A stretch of DNA of 64,000 nt, taken from positions 24,811,548 through 24,875,547 of the forward strand of contig CM033109.1 of the NCBI GenBank assembly GCA_019321725.1, read 5' to 3'. This stretch comes from Paulownia fortunei (Eukaryota; Streptophyta; Magnoliopsida; Lamiales; Paulowniaceae). The position numbers were made by a program, and so were the translations under genes. Shown here piece by piece: positions 10,802-23,003 of this stretch (position 1 is the stretch's first letter; every line of letters starts with the position of its first letter). Below the pieces are notes generated by a model, which worked only from the letters and a program-made list of their open reading frames with translations, searched no databases and was not told the DNA's origin.

Positions 10802-13580
10802 TCTGCTTCTATCTTTTTTGGTCTTTCTTTTACTAATAATTATTATTATATTTCACTATTTCTAGTATTCGTTTTTAATTATCGTGGAATGTGGACTAGT
10901 TTCTGGTTAAGTAAAAAAAGACGGCCATCTTGCCTCACATATTTAAAAAGTATTTAAAAATGTTATAATTGATGAATAATTCATTAAATATATAAATAAT
11001 GCATGTAATATGAATATTATCGAGACATTATATTATCTATTATAGGTGTCGTGTTTTAAAATGTAATAAATTTTTAATTTTTTAATTACATTATAAAAAG
11101 GAAATTATAGTACAAGTTTGGCAATAATGTAATTTTGGTAGCTTATTTTCAACTTTCAACATTTGTCTATTTGCTTTGTAATTTCAATCTACTTAATTTT
11201 GTAATTTTTTTTATCTTATTAGAAATATAAAAATTAGCTGGAAATTCAAAAAATTGAATATTTATAGGGTTAAATTGCATCAAATCCCACATCATTTGAT
11301 TAAAAAATTAACAGGAAAATCCAAAATTTGGCATGAAATTGGCCAAAAAAATTAAAATTTAAGAATTTTTTGGGGTAAATTGCATAGATCTGACCCAAGA
11401 GTTAGGGATTTTTGTGGATAAATTACATAAATTTGGGTTTATGCAATTTATCATAAAAAAATATTTTTAAATATTTGAATTTTTATAAATTTGAATTTTT
11501 CTGGCAAATTAAATTGAAATTGTCGTTGGATCAATAGATGGTGGACTAAAATTACAAAATAAATAAATAAAAAGCAAAAATTCAAAATAGTCAAACTTAT
11601 AAGACTAATAATACATTTTTCCCGAACAAGTTTCGACAATTTTTTCAAAAGTTGTTATTTGAATTTGAAAATTTTGATAAACTAGTTTAGAAAATCGAGT
11701 AAAAGTATGAGGTTAGATTTGATCAAAATAAAACTAAAGTCCATGTTTGGTCATCATTTCACGTTACTCTTTAATTTAAGTATTTGAAAGTCATTTCAAA
11801 TACATCGGAAAAAAAAAATTCAAGTTATTTTTTTAAAATATTATAATGGATTCAAAATTTACTAATACAGATATTATTTAACTTCTTCACCCAAATTATT
11901 TTCTTAAAATCAAAATTCTTTCATCCAAAACCGAGTATTAGAAGTTTGAAAAATCAATAAAACCAGAACTTGCCAAAAGTTTGGTTGAGAGCAACTGCAA
12001 GTCAATTTCGCAGTCGACAGCGTTGTTTTCACTACTTAAGAATCTGTCTACCTAAATTATGATGTAATAAGAAAATGTAACTAATAAAACTTACAATAAA
12101 AAGACATTTCTGAATTGTTATTACACTACTTGGAAGTACAAAATAGGCTGTAAGAGTTCTCTGTCTTTTCAATCATTTTAGCAGCTTTCAGTTTGTTTGG
12201 GTACAATCTTGTTCTTTTAGCTTATCAAACTGGAAAAAACTTTTGATAACTTAAAAAATAAGTTAGCTTTAACACTAACTTTTTATAGCTACTAGAAAGA
12301 ATCTATAAGTTGTTAATTGTGTTTTTTTTTCTATTTTTCTTTTTTCTTTTTCAATTCATAATCTTTTGTCTTATAGTTTCTACCATTTACTCAAAACTTT
12401 TAGAATCAGAAGAGAGCTTATAAGATAGGTAAGTCATACAAACTATCGATATAAAAAAAATTCTATTATATTTTAAAATTACAAATACGTCGTTGAGGTA
12501 TTACAAGTATCCATTGAAATTTATCTTTATTTTATAAATAATTCTTCAATATGTGTAATTTATAAAATGGAAATAAATGACATGGGATAATTATAATTTT
12601 AAAAGTTAGTTGATTTTTTTATAATCAGATCAAATTGTAAGAGTAATTTTTATAATTTGTCGTATAAAATATTCGAATAAGCAAGATTAATAATTCTTAA
12701 AGAAATAATATTCTTAAAAGAAGTGAAGCTGGTTGAGGAAAATCCCATTTTGAGAACCAATGGGGCGATTAGTTAATGATCATATAACAAAAATAATCAC
12801 CTTATTTTGTGCTTATTAAATTTTTTAAATTAATTACATAATAAATATAATTAATATTCCATTTTTGCCTTGTCGTCTCATCTTAGTGTTTGTCTTCTGA
12901 TGGCAATGACAACGATATTTTGGATTGTCTCCACAACCATTCACTAAAAATGGAATCTATTGCCGAATTATTGCTTTTACTTGTACCTCAGTATTTTTTG
13001 CAATTTTAAGACTTGCAAAACACCATTAACATTTTTGCACTTTTAAAATTTCACCAAATAGCAAAATTTGACTATACTTGTGGAAAACCATACCCATTAT
13101 TCAATTGACATTTAAGTAAAATAAGATAAAGAAATTTTACTTAATGTCAAGATTTTGAAAATTCAATGATAAATATTGTCAAGAAAACGACTTGTTCAAA
13201 AACTTCTAGAAATGTACCAAACAGGACTTTAAGATGTATTTTTCTCCCCACGGATGAAGGAGCAATCAAATTGGCTTTGGCTAACTTCCCATAAAACGGT
13301 CATATATTCGAATTTATTTTGATGGTGCTGGATTTGCTCATTGAACAATAACTGTGACTCAATATATATTTACAACTCTGTTTTGTAGTATTTTTATTTT
13401 TATTTTTTTAATACAGTTACAGCATATATAAGCAGTTTTCGAGATTGATCACCCTCCTATAAACTCACCTTATGTCACGTGGACAGGATCCCAAGAAGCA
13501 ACAGACACGACACGTCACGTTCCTACTTACCTAAGAATTTAAACTCCGATACACATTATTAACTTCGGCCGCATGTCTTA
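10802..13580. other. AT-rich intergenic region between UGT-2 and UGT-3
   Basis: No gene is seen. It contains the second 125-bp direct repeat (12116-12240). Near 11270-11460 there is a stretch bounded by GGTTAAATTGCAT and, inverted, ATGCAATTTATC, which looks like a MITE-type inverted repeat. The rest is AT-rich DNA without recognisable structure. Confidence 0.45.
12116..12240. repeat. Direct repeat flanking UGT-2, right copy
   Basis: Partner of 8437-8565 in the same orientation; both contain an ACTTGGAAGTAYAAAATAGG core. It probably marks the edges of an old duplication unit carrying UGT-2. Confidence 0.75.
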
Positions 13581-13770
13581 CGGTGAGCGTGGCTTGTATC
13601 ATTTATTTGGTGCACAACATGTGCTTATTGATAGAAACAATGACATTGAAATGCAAAATACACCGTGAAGAAACAAGAATGACTATACTAACTCAAGACT
13701 CCCGGGTGCAGCAAATTCATTCACTTATCGATGTTTCTTCTAGAATTAACTACCACAACAACGTTGATCT

Positions 13771-15995
13771 TCAGCTGAATGATGTAATATCATTGAGGAA
13801 AGAACCGATACTCGCCTTAGACGATCCTCCATCTGAAATTGCTTGGAGAGTCGCCTGCTGAAGTTCTTTTGCCCTTCTTGTCATCTCTTTCCTCTCGACG
13901 CTATCCAAATCCATGAACTTCTTTACAAGCTTAGCAATTCCTGCACTTCTCAGCAAATCTCCGGCTCCCACCTCTCTCTTGGCATCCCACCCGATCTTCC
14001 AATCCTCAACAATGTGCTTACGGATAGTGGTCTGATCCATCATTAGAGGAAAAGCAATTATCGGCGCACCAGCAAAAATACCTTCCATGGTAGAATTCCA
14101 GCCGCAGTGAGTCCAGAATCCACCAACTGAAGAGTGGCACAACACCCGCAGTTGTTCACACCAAGGCACAACTCTTCCTAAGTCGCCACATCTTTCTTGC
14201 AACCTCGTGGCTTCCCCACGAGCCACCCACAAGAACCTCACACCACTACCGCGCAATCCATCAGCAATTTCATCCATTTGGGCACTTGAAACTGAGAGAA
14301 AGCTTCCCAATGAAACATATAACACCGAGCTCGGAGGTTGAGAGTTTAACCATTCAAAGTAGTGATGATGATCATCTTGATTGGTAGCCTGTTCAAGATT
14401 GAAGTAAGGTATGGCAGGGCCAAAAGTGTATATGGGGAATGAGAATTCCCGCTTCAGAGCTTCTATAACTTGAGGTTCTAGCTCAAAGATAGAAGTAAAC
14501 AACAGATATTGTGCCTTGGAAACATTTGTGAAAACTTGAAGTGCCAGACGAAGCAGCCGTTGATCCTTTGTGTGGGTGATTGTTGGAATGTCTGCCAAGC
14601 GAATCGAAGCAATTCCAGGGATATAGTCCACTCGTTCATCCCCTCTTTCTACCTCACATTCGACGGCAAATAATTCTCACATATTTGTTTTGAAACTTTG
14701 CTAAGTGCTAAGAGCACTGAGAAAAAACAGAATTACTACAGAGATTGATTACTCCACAGTCTAATAGTACTTTTAACATAATTTCTTTTTCCTTTGATGT
14801 TACATACTAAATTCAACATTTCGTCAAGGCTGCTAACAATTCTTTATCTATGTGCTCAAAATTCCACCACAAATTAAGAATCTTGAATCTAATCAAAGAA
14901 AACTCTCTATCACTCAAATCATTAGGAATTTGAAATCATGAACATCAAATAAGGAGAATTCATTTTCCTTTTCACCATTCTAATATACTCACAATAAGAT
15001 TTTTTTTTTTGGTACTAAACTTCTCGCTCCGTCACATTCAAGTTAGTTTAGGATGATTTGCCTAGTCCGCCCAGATCGATCACCTTATATCCGACCGAGC
15101 AGCCCAACTCCATACCAAACGAGAGAATCTTATAGTTAGCCTGCTCGCCTAACTTGGACTCGCCCAACTCAACTCTTATCACTGACTAACCAACTTATTC
15201 ATGACCAGTAACACTGGATAATCATTTAAATTGAGTCGCACCCTATAACCAAAACTTAGCTCAAACGAGCCCACCCTAAATAGGTCAACTCCATATCTCA
15301 TCATTATCTAAAAATACTTTATCCAACTCTTTTTCTACTCCAAAATATAATTTTATAGAAATGATACAAAACAATCACACCAACAAAATCTTTTTTACGT
15401 TAAAAAGACAATAATATATCAGTGCATACTCGATAACTTCAAAATATTACACAATTTAAAATTACATATGAGAATAAAAAATTACTGTTAAGGACTCACC
15501 GGATACTTCAAACGGGTGATGGCCGTTCCGGACGAGGAGGTCAAAATGGTAAAACACTGAGAACACCGAAGTGGGCATCGGCCAGAGCGACGCCACCGGA
15601 ATATTCCTCCGGTTTCCAACCTCAACCGCCCAGTTCAAGAAAGTATCAGCAATGATAATATTAACCGGCGCGTCAAGCCGGTCGAGCAGCCGCTCAAACG
15701 GCTCCGCCATCTTAGTCTGAGTAGCCCCCACGAAGCTGGGCATGTCGGCGGCGCGAGCCAGCTCCGACGGCAAGACGTTTGGGATGGTGGCGAAGCGAAT
15801 ACTGGGCGGCTTCTCCTCTGAGCCGATGAAGCTCAGCCACTCCTCCGTGACTACAAAAGTGATGAGGAGATGGGGCTCGGAATTGGTGAGTAGCTTGCAG
15901 AGGTTCATCAGGGGGTTGATGTGGCCTCTGCCGGGATAAGGGACGGCCACCGCGTGGTATGCCGTGATTGGGTCGGTTCTTGCCTCCGGAGCCAT
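13771..15995 (-). CDS. UGT87A-like UDP-glycosyltransferase (UGT-3)
   Basis: Intact two-exon glycosyltransferase, exons 15500-15995 and 13771-14648 (minus strand), 457 residues, the usual UGT87A length. The junction reads SE RGDERVDYIPG, matching the family. PGRGHINP holds the catalytic His at about residue 25, and IIIADTFLNW the partner Asp at about 117. The PSPG box is complete (44 residues, WCEQLRVLCHSSVGG through HCGWNSTMEG to MMDQ). The start at MAPEARTD is the first in-frame ATG: the frame extends upstream only through TTG codons, and a TATA box lies about 75 bp before the ATG. The sister copy UGT-4 is nearly identical, so divergence is recent. The acceptor is unknown. Arabidopsis UGT87A2 has been linked to flowering time and stress responses, but that does not fix the role of this copy. 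Confidence 0.92.
14649..15499 (-). other. Intron of UGT-3 with an unshared insert
   Basis: The intron ends match those of the UGT-4 intron. The middle (about 14820-15340) does not. Within it 15020-15270 is distinctly less AT-rich and repeats CCCAACTC/CGCC-like words, suggesting part of a foreign element. No open frame of note is present. Confidence 0.5.
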
Positions 15996-16063
15996 GTGAT
16001 GATCCAAACTGTCTAGTTTACTAAGTATATACAACTGGCTTTAAATTGCGGGAACAAACAATA

Positions 16064-16074
16064 TTCATTTATAC
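16064..16074 (-). promoter_or_regulatory. TATA box of UGT-3
   Basis: The minus strand reads TATAAATG about 75 bp before the ATG at 15995. The UGT-4 TATA lies at the same distance from its ATG, which supports the chosen starts in both genes. Confidence 0.5.
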
Positions 16075-17349
16075 ATAGTCACCCTCACCTTAGTTCTATA
16101 CAACTTTCCATTATTACAGCTACATTTTGTTGAGGTAATTATATTAGTGCCTGAATTGTTTGCCTAATTACATTTTTTTTTTGTTTATATTGAGTATTTT
16201 TTATACAAACTATAATATTTTATTTAAATATTATATATTTAGCATAAATTATATATCTTGATTTGTATATATTAAGTAAAATATGAGATAAAATATCAAA
16301 TTATAACATAACATTTGGATAGTTTTAATTAGAGTTATTAGAAAATTAAAGACTAGTTCTCTTTTCTTTTCAAAACATATAAAATATTTAAACTCTAATT
16401 TAGATTAGTATTTCATCTTCTATTATATAAATATCATTCAAATCAAAGTATATTTTAAAATAAATATTTAATTATAAATTATATATACTTTTAATGCGTA
16501 TATCTATCAATTGACAGTTAGTACAAAATAGGTTTTGGCATTTTCTATCTTAACAAATTCCTCATTCATATATGCAAAAGTGGTCCTTGATACTTGATAT
16601 AAGGTATTTGCACAATAAAGAGGTAGTTGGCCACTTGATCACTTTACCTTAATCAAGCAAGACTTTATGTACTCTATTGGTCATTGTATTTTTTAACAAG
16701 TATTATTAAAACAAACATATTTATATAATAATTTAGCAAATAGGCATTTCAACAAACAGATATCAATCGTTTTTAGACGAGAAGGTCAGTTTGATCAACA
16801 ATTTGTGGACCATGTCTCGGAACATATGGTCCAATTTAAGACATGCGAGATCAGCCATGACCTAACTTTTGTTTCCATTTTCTCCAAGTAATCTTCTATT
16901 TTTATACAAACACTTCCCCAGTTTGTCCTCTAGGAACTGGTTCTAGTTTTCTGCTAACAACCACCCTGCTCTGGTACAGAATGGTTATAAAATGAAGTTT
17001 GCTGCTACTACTGCCTCATAATTGCAAGTATTCAACATCTCTTCTTGCTTCCAGGGCATATAAAAAAAATTCCAAGTCCCTAAGAAATTCATATAAAATT
17101 TATGAATTTAGAGGATTTCTTGTTATGAATCAATCGTACGATAAATTTAAAGTTTTCTTTGATTTCGAAGTCCACTAGAACTGTGCTGCACAACATTCAT
17201 GTGCTTATTAATAGAAAAAATGACAAATGAATTTTGCAAAATACACCATGAGGAAACAAAAATGACGACACTAACTCTTGACTCCCCAGTGCCTACGAGC
17301 AAATTCATTCACTTATCGATGTTTCTTCTACAATCAACAACATTGATCT

Positions 17350-19528
17350 TCAGCTGAATGATGTAATATCACCGAGGAAAGAACCGAGATTCTCCTTAGA
17401 CGATCCTCCATCTGAAACTGCTTGTAGAGTCGCCTTCTGAAGTTCTTTTGCCCTTCTTGTGACCTCTTTCCTCTCAACGCTCTCCAAATCCATGAACTTC
17501 TTTACGAGCTTAGCAATTTCTGCACTTCTCAGCAAATCTCCGGCTCCCACCTCTCTCTTGGCATCCCACCCGATCTTCCAATCCTCAACAATGTGCTTAC
17601 GGATAGTGGTCTGATCCATCATTAGAGGAAAAGCAATTATCGGCACACCAGCAAAAATACCTTCCATGGTAGAATTCCATCCGCAGTGAGTCCAGAATCC
17701 ACCAACTGATGAGTGGCATAACACCTTCAGTTGTTCACACCAAGGCACAACTCTTCCTAAGTCGCCACATCTTTCTTGCAACCTTGTGGCTTCCCCACGA
17801 GCCACCCACAAGAACCTCACACCACTACCGCGCAATCCATCAGCAATTTCATCCATTTGGGCACTTGAAACTGAGAGAAAGCTTCCCAATGAAACATATA
17901 ACACCGAGCTTGGAGGTTGAGAGTTTAACCATTCAAAGTACTGATGATGATCATTTTGATTGGTTGAGAAAGAGGTAGCCTGTTCAAGATTGAAGTAAGG
18001 TATGGCGGGCCAAAAGTGTATATGGGGAATGAGAATTCCCGCTTCAGAGCTTCAATAACTTGAGGTTCTAGCTCAAAGATAGAAGTAAACAACAGACATT
18101 GTGCCTTTGATACATTTGTGAAAATTGGAAGCACTAGACGAAGCAGCCGCTGATCCTTCATGTGAGCGATTGATGGAATGTCTGCCAGGCGAATCGAAGC
18201 AATTCCAGGGATATAGTCCACTCGTTCATCTCCTCTTTCTACCTCGCATTCATGAGTAAGTACTTATCACATATTTGTTCTGAAACTTTGCTGCATTACT
18301 AAGAACACTCGGACAAAAGCAGAATTGCTACAGATTCATTCGTCCAGAGGGTCTAATAAATAATACTTTAACGACATAATTAATTTCTTACCGTAATCCT
18401 GGAAAAGAATTGTTTTTTTTTTTTTTTCCTCTTGTTTTGGTCTGTATTACTATCATAACACCAATGTTACGGCCTACCTACGGATACAAGATTTGAAGAC
18501 TATGGCTGACTGCTTGTGAGGAGCATTTCCAGTAATTCATCTCAAAGCATGTTTTTCCATTTTTGTATTTGGGCGTGAATTTCGTCCAAAAAATATTTTT
18601 CCACTTTTAGAAAATATACTTGCATCCAAAAGTTTTTTTAAAACATGTTATATCAAATATGATTGAATATGAATTATATCCACATTCAATGTATACTATT
18701 ATTAAAAAATATATTCACTTAAAATACTATTATTAAAAAATATATTCACATTTAAATATTTTTATAAAAAAATCATTATGACACATCAATTATAATCATT
18801 ATAATTTATGTATTGACATACTCAAAAATTATTATTTTTTTATAAAATTACTTTATCTCCCTGTTTTTAAGAAATAAGATGCAGAACAATCGCATCAATA
18901 AATTCGTTTTTATTTTAAAAAACCGATAATATATCAGTACATACACAAGTAGTTAAAAGATTATACAATTTAAATTAGTTATGAGAAGATGCTTTGACCC
19001 AATCCAAATTAAAATTCCTATTAAGGACTCACCAGATAATTCAAACGGGTGATGGCCGTTCCGGACGATGAGGTCAAAATGGTAAAACACCGAGAACACC
19101 GAAGCGGGCATCGGCCAGAGCGACGCCACCGGAATATTCCTCCGGTTCCCAACCTCAACTGCCCAGTTCAAGAAAGTATCAGCAATGATAAAATTAACCG
19201 GCGCGTCGAGCCGGTCGAGCAGACGCTCAAACGGCTCCCCCATCTTAGTCTGAGTAGCCCCCACGAAGCTGGGCATGTCGGCGGCGCGAGCCAGCTCGGA
19301 CGGCAATACGTTTGGGATGGTGGCGAAGCGAACACTGGGAGGCTTCTCATCGGAGCCGATGAAGCCGAGCCACTCCTCTGTGACTACAAAGGTGATGAGG
19401 AGATGGGGTTCGGTATTGGTGAGTAGCTTGCAGAGGTTCATCATGGGGTTGACATGGCCCCTGCCGGGATAAGGGACGGCCACCACGTGGTATGCCGGGA
19501 TTGGGTCGGTTCTTGCCGCCGGAGCCAT
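17350..19528 (-). CDS. UGT87A-like UDP-glycosyltransferase with frameshift (UGT-4)
   Basis: Exons 19033-19528 and 17350-18238 (minus strand). Exon 1 begins MAPAARTDPIPAYHVVAVPY and is intact. Exon 2 is almost the same as in UGT-3 but lacks one base near 18006: UGT-3 reads GGCAGGGCC on the plus strand, UGT-4 GGCGGGCC. This changes YTFGPAIPY into YTFGPPYLT and leads to a stop about 30 codons later. The rest of the frame, including an intact PSPG box (WCEQLKVLCHSSVGG, HCGWNSTMEG, MMDQ), continues unbroken. With the base restored the length would be about 461 residues, including a few extra residues (SFS region) compared with UGT-3. It is either a very young pseudogene or a consensus error. The only in-frame extension upstream of the ATG uses TTG codons. 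Confidence 0.82.
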
Positions 19529-19600
19529 GTGAGTATAACAGTTGTAGGTATATACCACTCGGCTTTCTCTTGAGAAGATGACAGCCAAACATGTTCCACC

Positions 19601-19610
19601 ATTTTATAGT
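19601..19610 (-). promoter_or_regulatory. TATA box of UGT-4
   Basis: The minus strand reads ACTATAAAAT about 75 bp before the ATG at 19528, at the same spacing as in UGT-3. Confidence 0.5.
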
Positions 19611-19789
19611 TCACCCTCACCTACTATGTAACTTTTTCCATTATTAAATATAATACTTGGTGGGATTATAATTCACAACTCCTTTTGTGGAGGAAAGTAT
19701 ATTAGTTTAGTGCCTAAATTGTTTGTTAATTAAGATCATTAAAAAATTAAGGACTATAAAGAGATTTTATTGCCTTTTCTTCACCACCA

Positions 19790-19805
19790 CCCCCCCCCCC
19801 CCCCC
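19790..19805. repeat. C16 homopolymer
   Basis: A run of about 16 C followed by CTCCCCCTCCC. It could form a G-quadruplex on the minus strand, and its length is probably unreliable in the assembly. Confidence 0.8.
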
Positions 19806-20529
19806 TCCCCCTCCCTTCTTGTAAAATATATGTAGTTTTGATTTTAAATTGGTGTTTTCTTTATCATTTTTAAATAAACATTTGATTATAAATTACATAT
19901 ATGTAAATTGAAATGCATTTTTTTCTTTTTTCAATAAAAAAAATAATAATTAATTTTCAAATAAGGTGGCTCAATGGTTAACAAATTGAAATATTCATCG
20001 AACATGATAAATTTTGACATATTCTATTTGAACAAATTGCTCATTGATAAATTTGGTGAAAAGTAATCGTTGATAATTAGGAATGACAGTTTTTGTCGGG
20101 GTCAAGTCTAAGCGAGGTAGGTGGCGGCTTGGTCACTTTTCCTTAATCAAGCAAGACTTTTGAGTACTCTATTGGTCACTGTACTTACACAAGAAATTGG
20201 AAAAGATCAAACATTAGGTTCAACCAAACATAAATTTTTTAACAAGTAGTGCTCGTGACTGAGTTTCAATAACATATTTGTATAATAATTTAGCAAATAC
20301 TTATTTGAACAAACAGATCATATTGTTTTAGACAAAATAAAAACAAAAAAAAAAACAGTGTAATACAAACAATTTTATGGACTACGACATATGGTCAAAT
20401 GTAAGACGTGAGATCAGCCATGACCTAACTTTTGTTTCAGTTTTTTCCAAGTAATCTTACATTGTCATACACATCCTTCCCCAATTTGTCCTCTAGGAAC
20501 TTGGGTAGTCAACTACTCAAGAACAAAAG

Positions 20530-21735
20530 TATAGGACAAAATGCATATTTAGTCCCCAAAGTTTCTTTAGAGTTACACAATAGTCCATATGTTACAAAAT
20601 ATTTAAATATAGTCATTCAACTTAAAAGAAAAATGCACTTTTAGTCTTTCAAATTTTAGAAAAAAAACGTAGATAGTCACTCAAGTATTGAGAAAAATAT
20701 ACTTATAATCACTCGTGTTTCAGAAGAAGCATATATAACAACTCAGTTATAGGAAAAATATATTTTCAGTCATTAATCCTAAACTAACAAATTATTAATA
20801 TATTTACTTAAATACACAAATACACATATTCGTTAAGATACATAAATACATTAATCGGTATTATTATACTCAATTAAATGCACATTTACATGTATACATA
20901 TATGTACAAATATTAATTTATAATTAAATACTATTATGAATTGTATATTTAAGTGTACCTAAATTAGTAAATTAATCTAAATAATTATTATTAGATTTAT
21001 CATTTACATATCTACATGTGTAAATATTCTACAGTTAAATAGTACTATGAATTCTTATATTTAAGTATAAATGTAAATATTTGTTTATATTTAACTTAAT
21101 AAGTATATGTGCAAATATTCATTTACAATTAAATACTACTATGAATTGTATATTTAAGTGTACCTAAATTAGTAAATTAATCTAAATAATTATTATTAGA
21201 TTTATCATTTACATAACTACATGTGTAAATATTCTACAGTTAGATAGTACTATGAATTCTTATATTTAAGTATAAATGTAAATATTTGTTTATATTTAAC
21301 TTAATAAGTATATGTGCAAATATTCATTTACAATAAAATACTACTATGAATTTTTATATTTAAGTTTACCTAAATTAATTTTATTATTTTATTTAATTGT
21401 AAATAAATATTTGCACATACTTATATGTGTACACATTCATTTAATTGGGTGTAATAATATTAATATATTCATGTATGTTAGTAAATATATGTATTTATGT
21501 AAATATTTTAATATTTTGTTAGTGTGGGATGAGTAACTAAAAGTGTATTTTTTTCCCATGGTTAAGTGATTGTATATGCTTCTTTTGAAATGTAAGTGAT
21601 TATATGTTTATTTTTTTCTATAATTGAATGACTATCAATGCATTTTCTATGTAGTTGAGTGGCTATATATATATTTTTTATTAAAATTTGAGTGATTAGA
21701 AATGTATTTTTCTCTATAATTGAAATTTGTAAAAA
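20530..21735. mobile_element. Foldback transposon-like element
   Basis: Two inverted arms of about 250-300 bp lie at 20540-20830 and 21480-21735. The left arm has GAAGCATATA, TAATCACT and ACTAACAAAT; the right arm carries their inverse (TATATGCTTC, AGTGATTA, ATTTTGTTAGT). Each arm is itself made of diverged units of about 33 bp that contain variants of AGTCACTCAA and a GAAAAATATA-like stretch. The centre is a 206-bp tandem repeat. No transposase frame is visible, so this is non-autonomous. Confidence 0.7.
20900..21400. repeat. 206-bp tandem repeat inside the foldback element
   Basis: The landmark GTACCTAAATTA occurs at 20954 and 21160 and, degraded, at 21366, an exact 206-bp period. The first two units are almost identical over their whole length. 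They include AATTATTATTAGATTTATCA and AATATTCTACAGTTA. Confidence 0.88.
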
Positions 21736-22480
21736 ACTTTTACACTACAATAAAACAGAAAATTAATGATAATATGATTAAAATATTTCATTTTATCACA
21801 ATAATATTTTTTATAAGTTTAACCGTGACAAGAGTTGTGTTATGTTATCACTATTAAAATGAATGTTTATCAATGAAAAGTTTAACAGTGACAATAAAAA
21901 TTAATGTTTTAAGTTGTTAGTATGCTGGGTCACAAGATTTTAAGAGCCATTATTATCAATAATGATAATTTAAAATACTAGTTCTTATAACATTAAGCAA
22001 TTATTGAGATAAAAACAAAAATTATTATCACTTACATGAAATATTAGTGATAAAATAAAAATTATTTTCCCTTAATACATATTATCACATCATTTATTGT
22101 CACCAATTTTAAGAGGTTTTTGAATTGACAAACTAAAAGATCTTGATGATACTATTTTGATTATTTTTTTAATATTTTTTGAACCATTTACTCTCGAATT
22201 ATAGTATTAACAAGGAATTTTTTCCCTCTTTGTTTATGTTATATTACATATAAATTGTACTTATGTATATATCACCCCACTGCTCGCATGGGAAAATAAA
22301 ATCAAGTTTTACTTTTAACAAATTGGAAAAACAGACAAGCCAACAAATGATCTATTAGCATCAAGATGCAAAATTGAGTAAATTCTGTAAGAATTTACTT
22401 GAGAAATTTAAAAAAAAAGGCGTGAATTTTTGAATTTATAAGATAGCTTGTGTAAATCAAGGGAAAAAGGAGCCTTTTTC
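21736..22480. other. AT-rich intergenic stretch
   Basis: A CACTACAATAAAAC string at about 21745 resembles a CACTA-type transposon end, but no matching inverse end is found downstream. Words such as ATTATCAC and GTGATAA recur. No gene is seen. Confidence 0.4.
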
Positions 22481-22484
22481 TCAA

Positions 22485-22740
22485 ATTCATTTTCAAATTT
22501 ATTTTCATGTTTCTAATATTTTTATTAAATTTTCGTATAAAAATAAGAATATATTTAGATTAGTTATATTTTTATATAAAGTTTATAGATTTACAAATAA
22601 AAATATATTTATTTTATGATGTTTTTTGTATGAAAATGTGTATGAAAAAACATGAAATGTTAGTTGATTTGAAAATAAATTTTAAAAATAAAAATACTTT
22701 TAACACTATAAAAAAGATAAAATTGATTTCTTTAAAAATA
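22485..22740 (+). mobile_element. MITE-like repeat, copy 1
   Basis: The reverse complement of 63600-63825 matches this segment closely over more than 200 bp; both contain ATATATTTAGATTAGTTATA and TTTTTATTAAATTTT. The ends are roughly inverted (TTTTCAAATTTATTTTC against GAAAATAAATTTT). It is non-coding. Confidence 0.7.
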
Positions 22741-23003
22741 AAATGTTACTTTTCCTCCCCTTACTCTTCTGTATAGGTATAAAAACGAATCGAATCAAAC
22801 GGAACACATTATTATTTAAATTTATTTGAATTTTTATTAAACTTCAAATATTGTGTTTGAATTTAATTTGATTATTAATCGAGTCAAATTTGAACGAACT
22901 TTAATTGAGTTGAATACGAATTAAAATTGAGTATCTTTATCTTTTTACATATATTTTTTTATTTTTAATTAATGGAATCAAGTTTGAGCTGGTTTCAAAT
23001 TTT

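Larger units (their letters stand above)
13610..16930. repeat. Tandem segmental duplication, unit A (UGT-3)
   Basis: Unit A aligns with unit B (17190-20500) outside the genes as well. Downstream, 13611-13770 matches 17188-17349 (TTCATTCACTTATCGATG, CAAAATACACC). Upstream, 16640-16870 matches 20130-20430 (AATCAAGCAAGACTTT, GAGATCAGCCATGACC). The central part of the UGT-3 intron is not shared and was probably inserted or replaced after the duplication. Confidence 0.85.
17190..20500. repeat. Tandem segmental duplication, unit B (UGT-4)
   Basis: Partner of unit A (13610-16930) in the same orientation. Similarity covers both exons, the intron ends and several hundred bases of flank. High exon identity points to a recent event, or to gene conversion. 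Confidence 0.85.

Noticed and set aside
21745..21760. CACTACAATAAAAC as a CACTA transposon end
   Set aside because: No inverse end and no target duplication could be found within the next kilobase.
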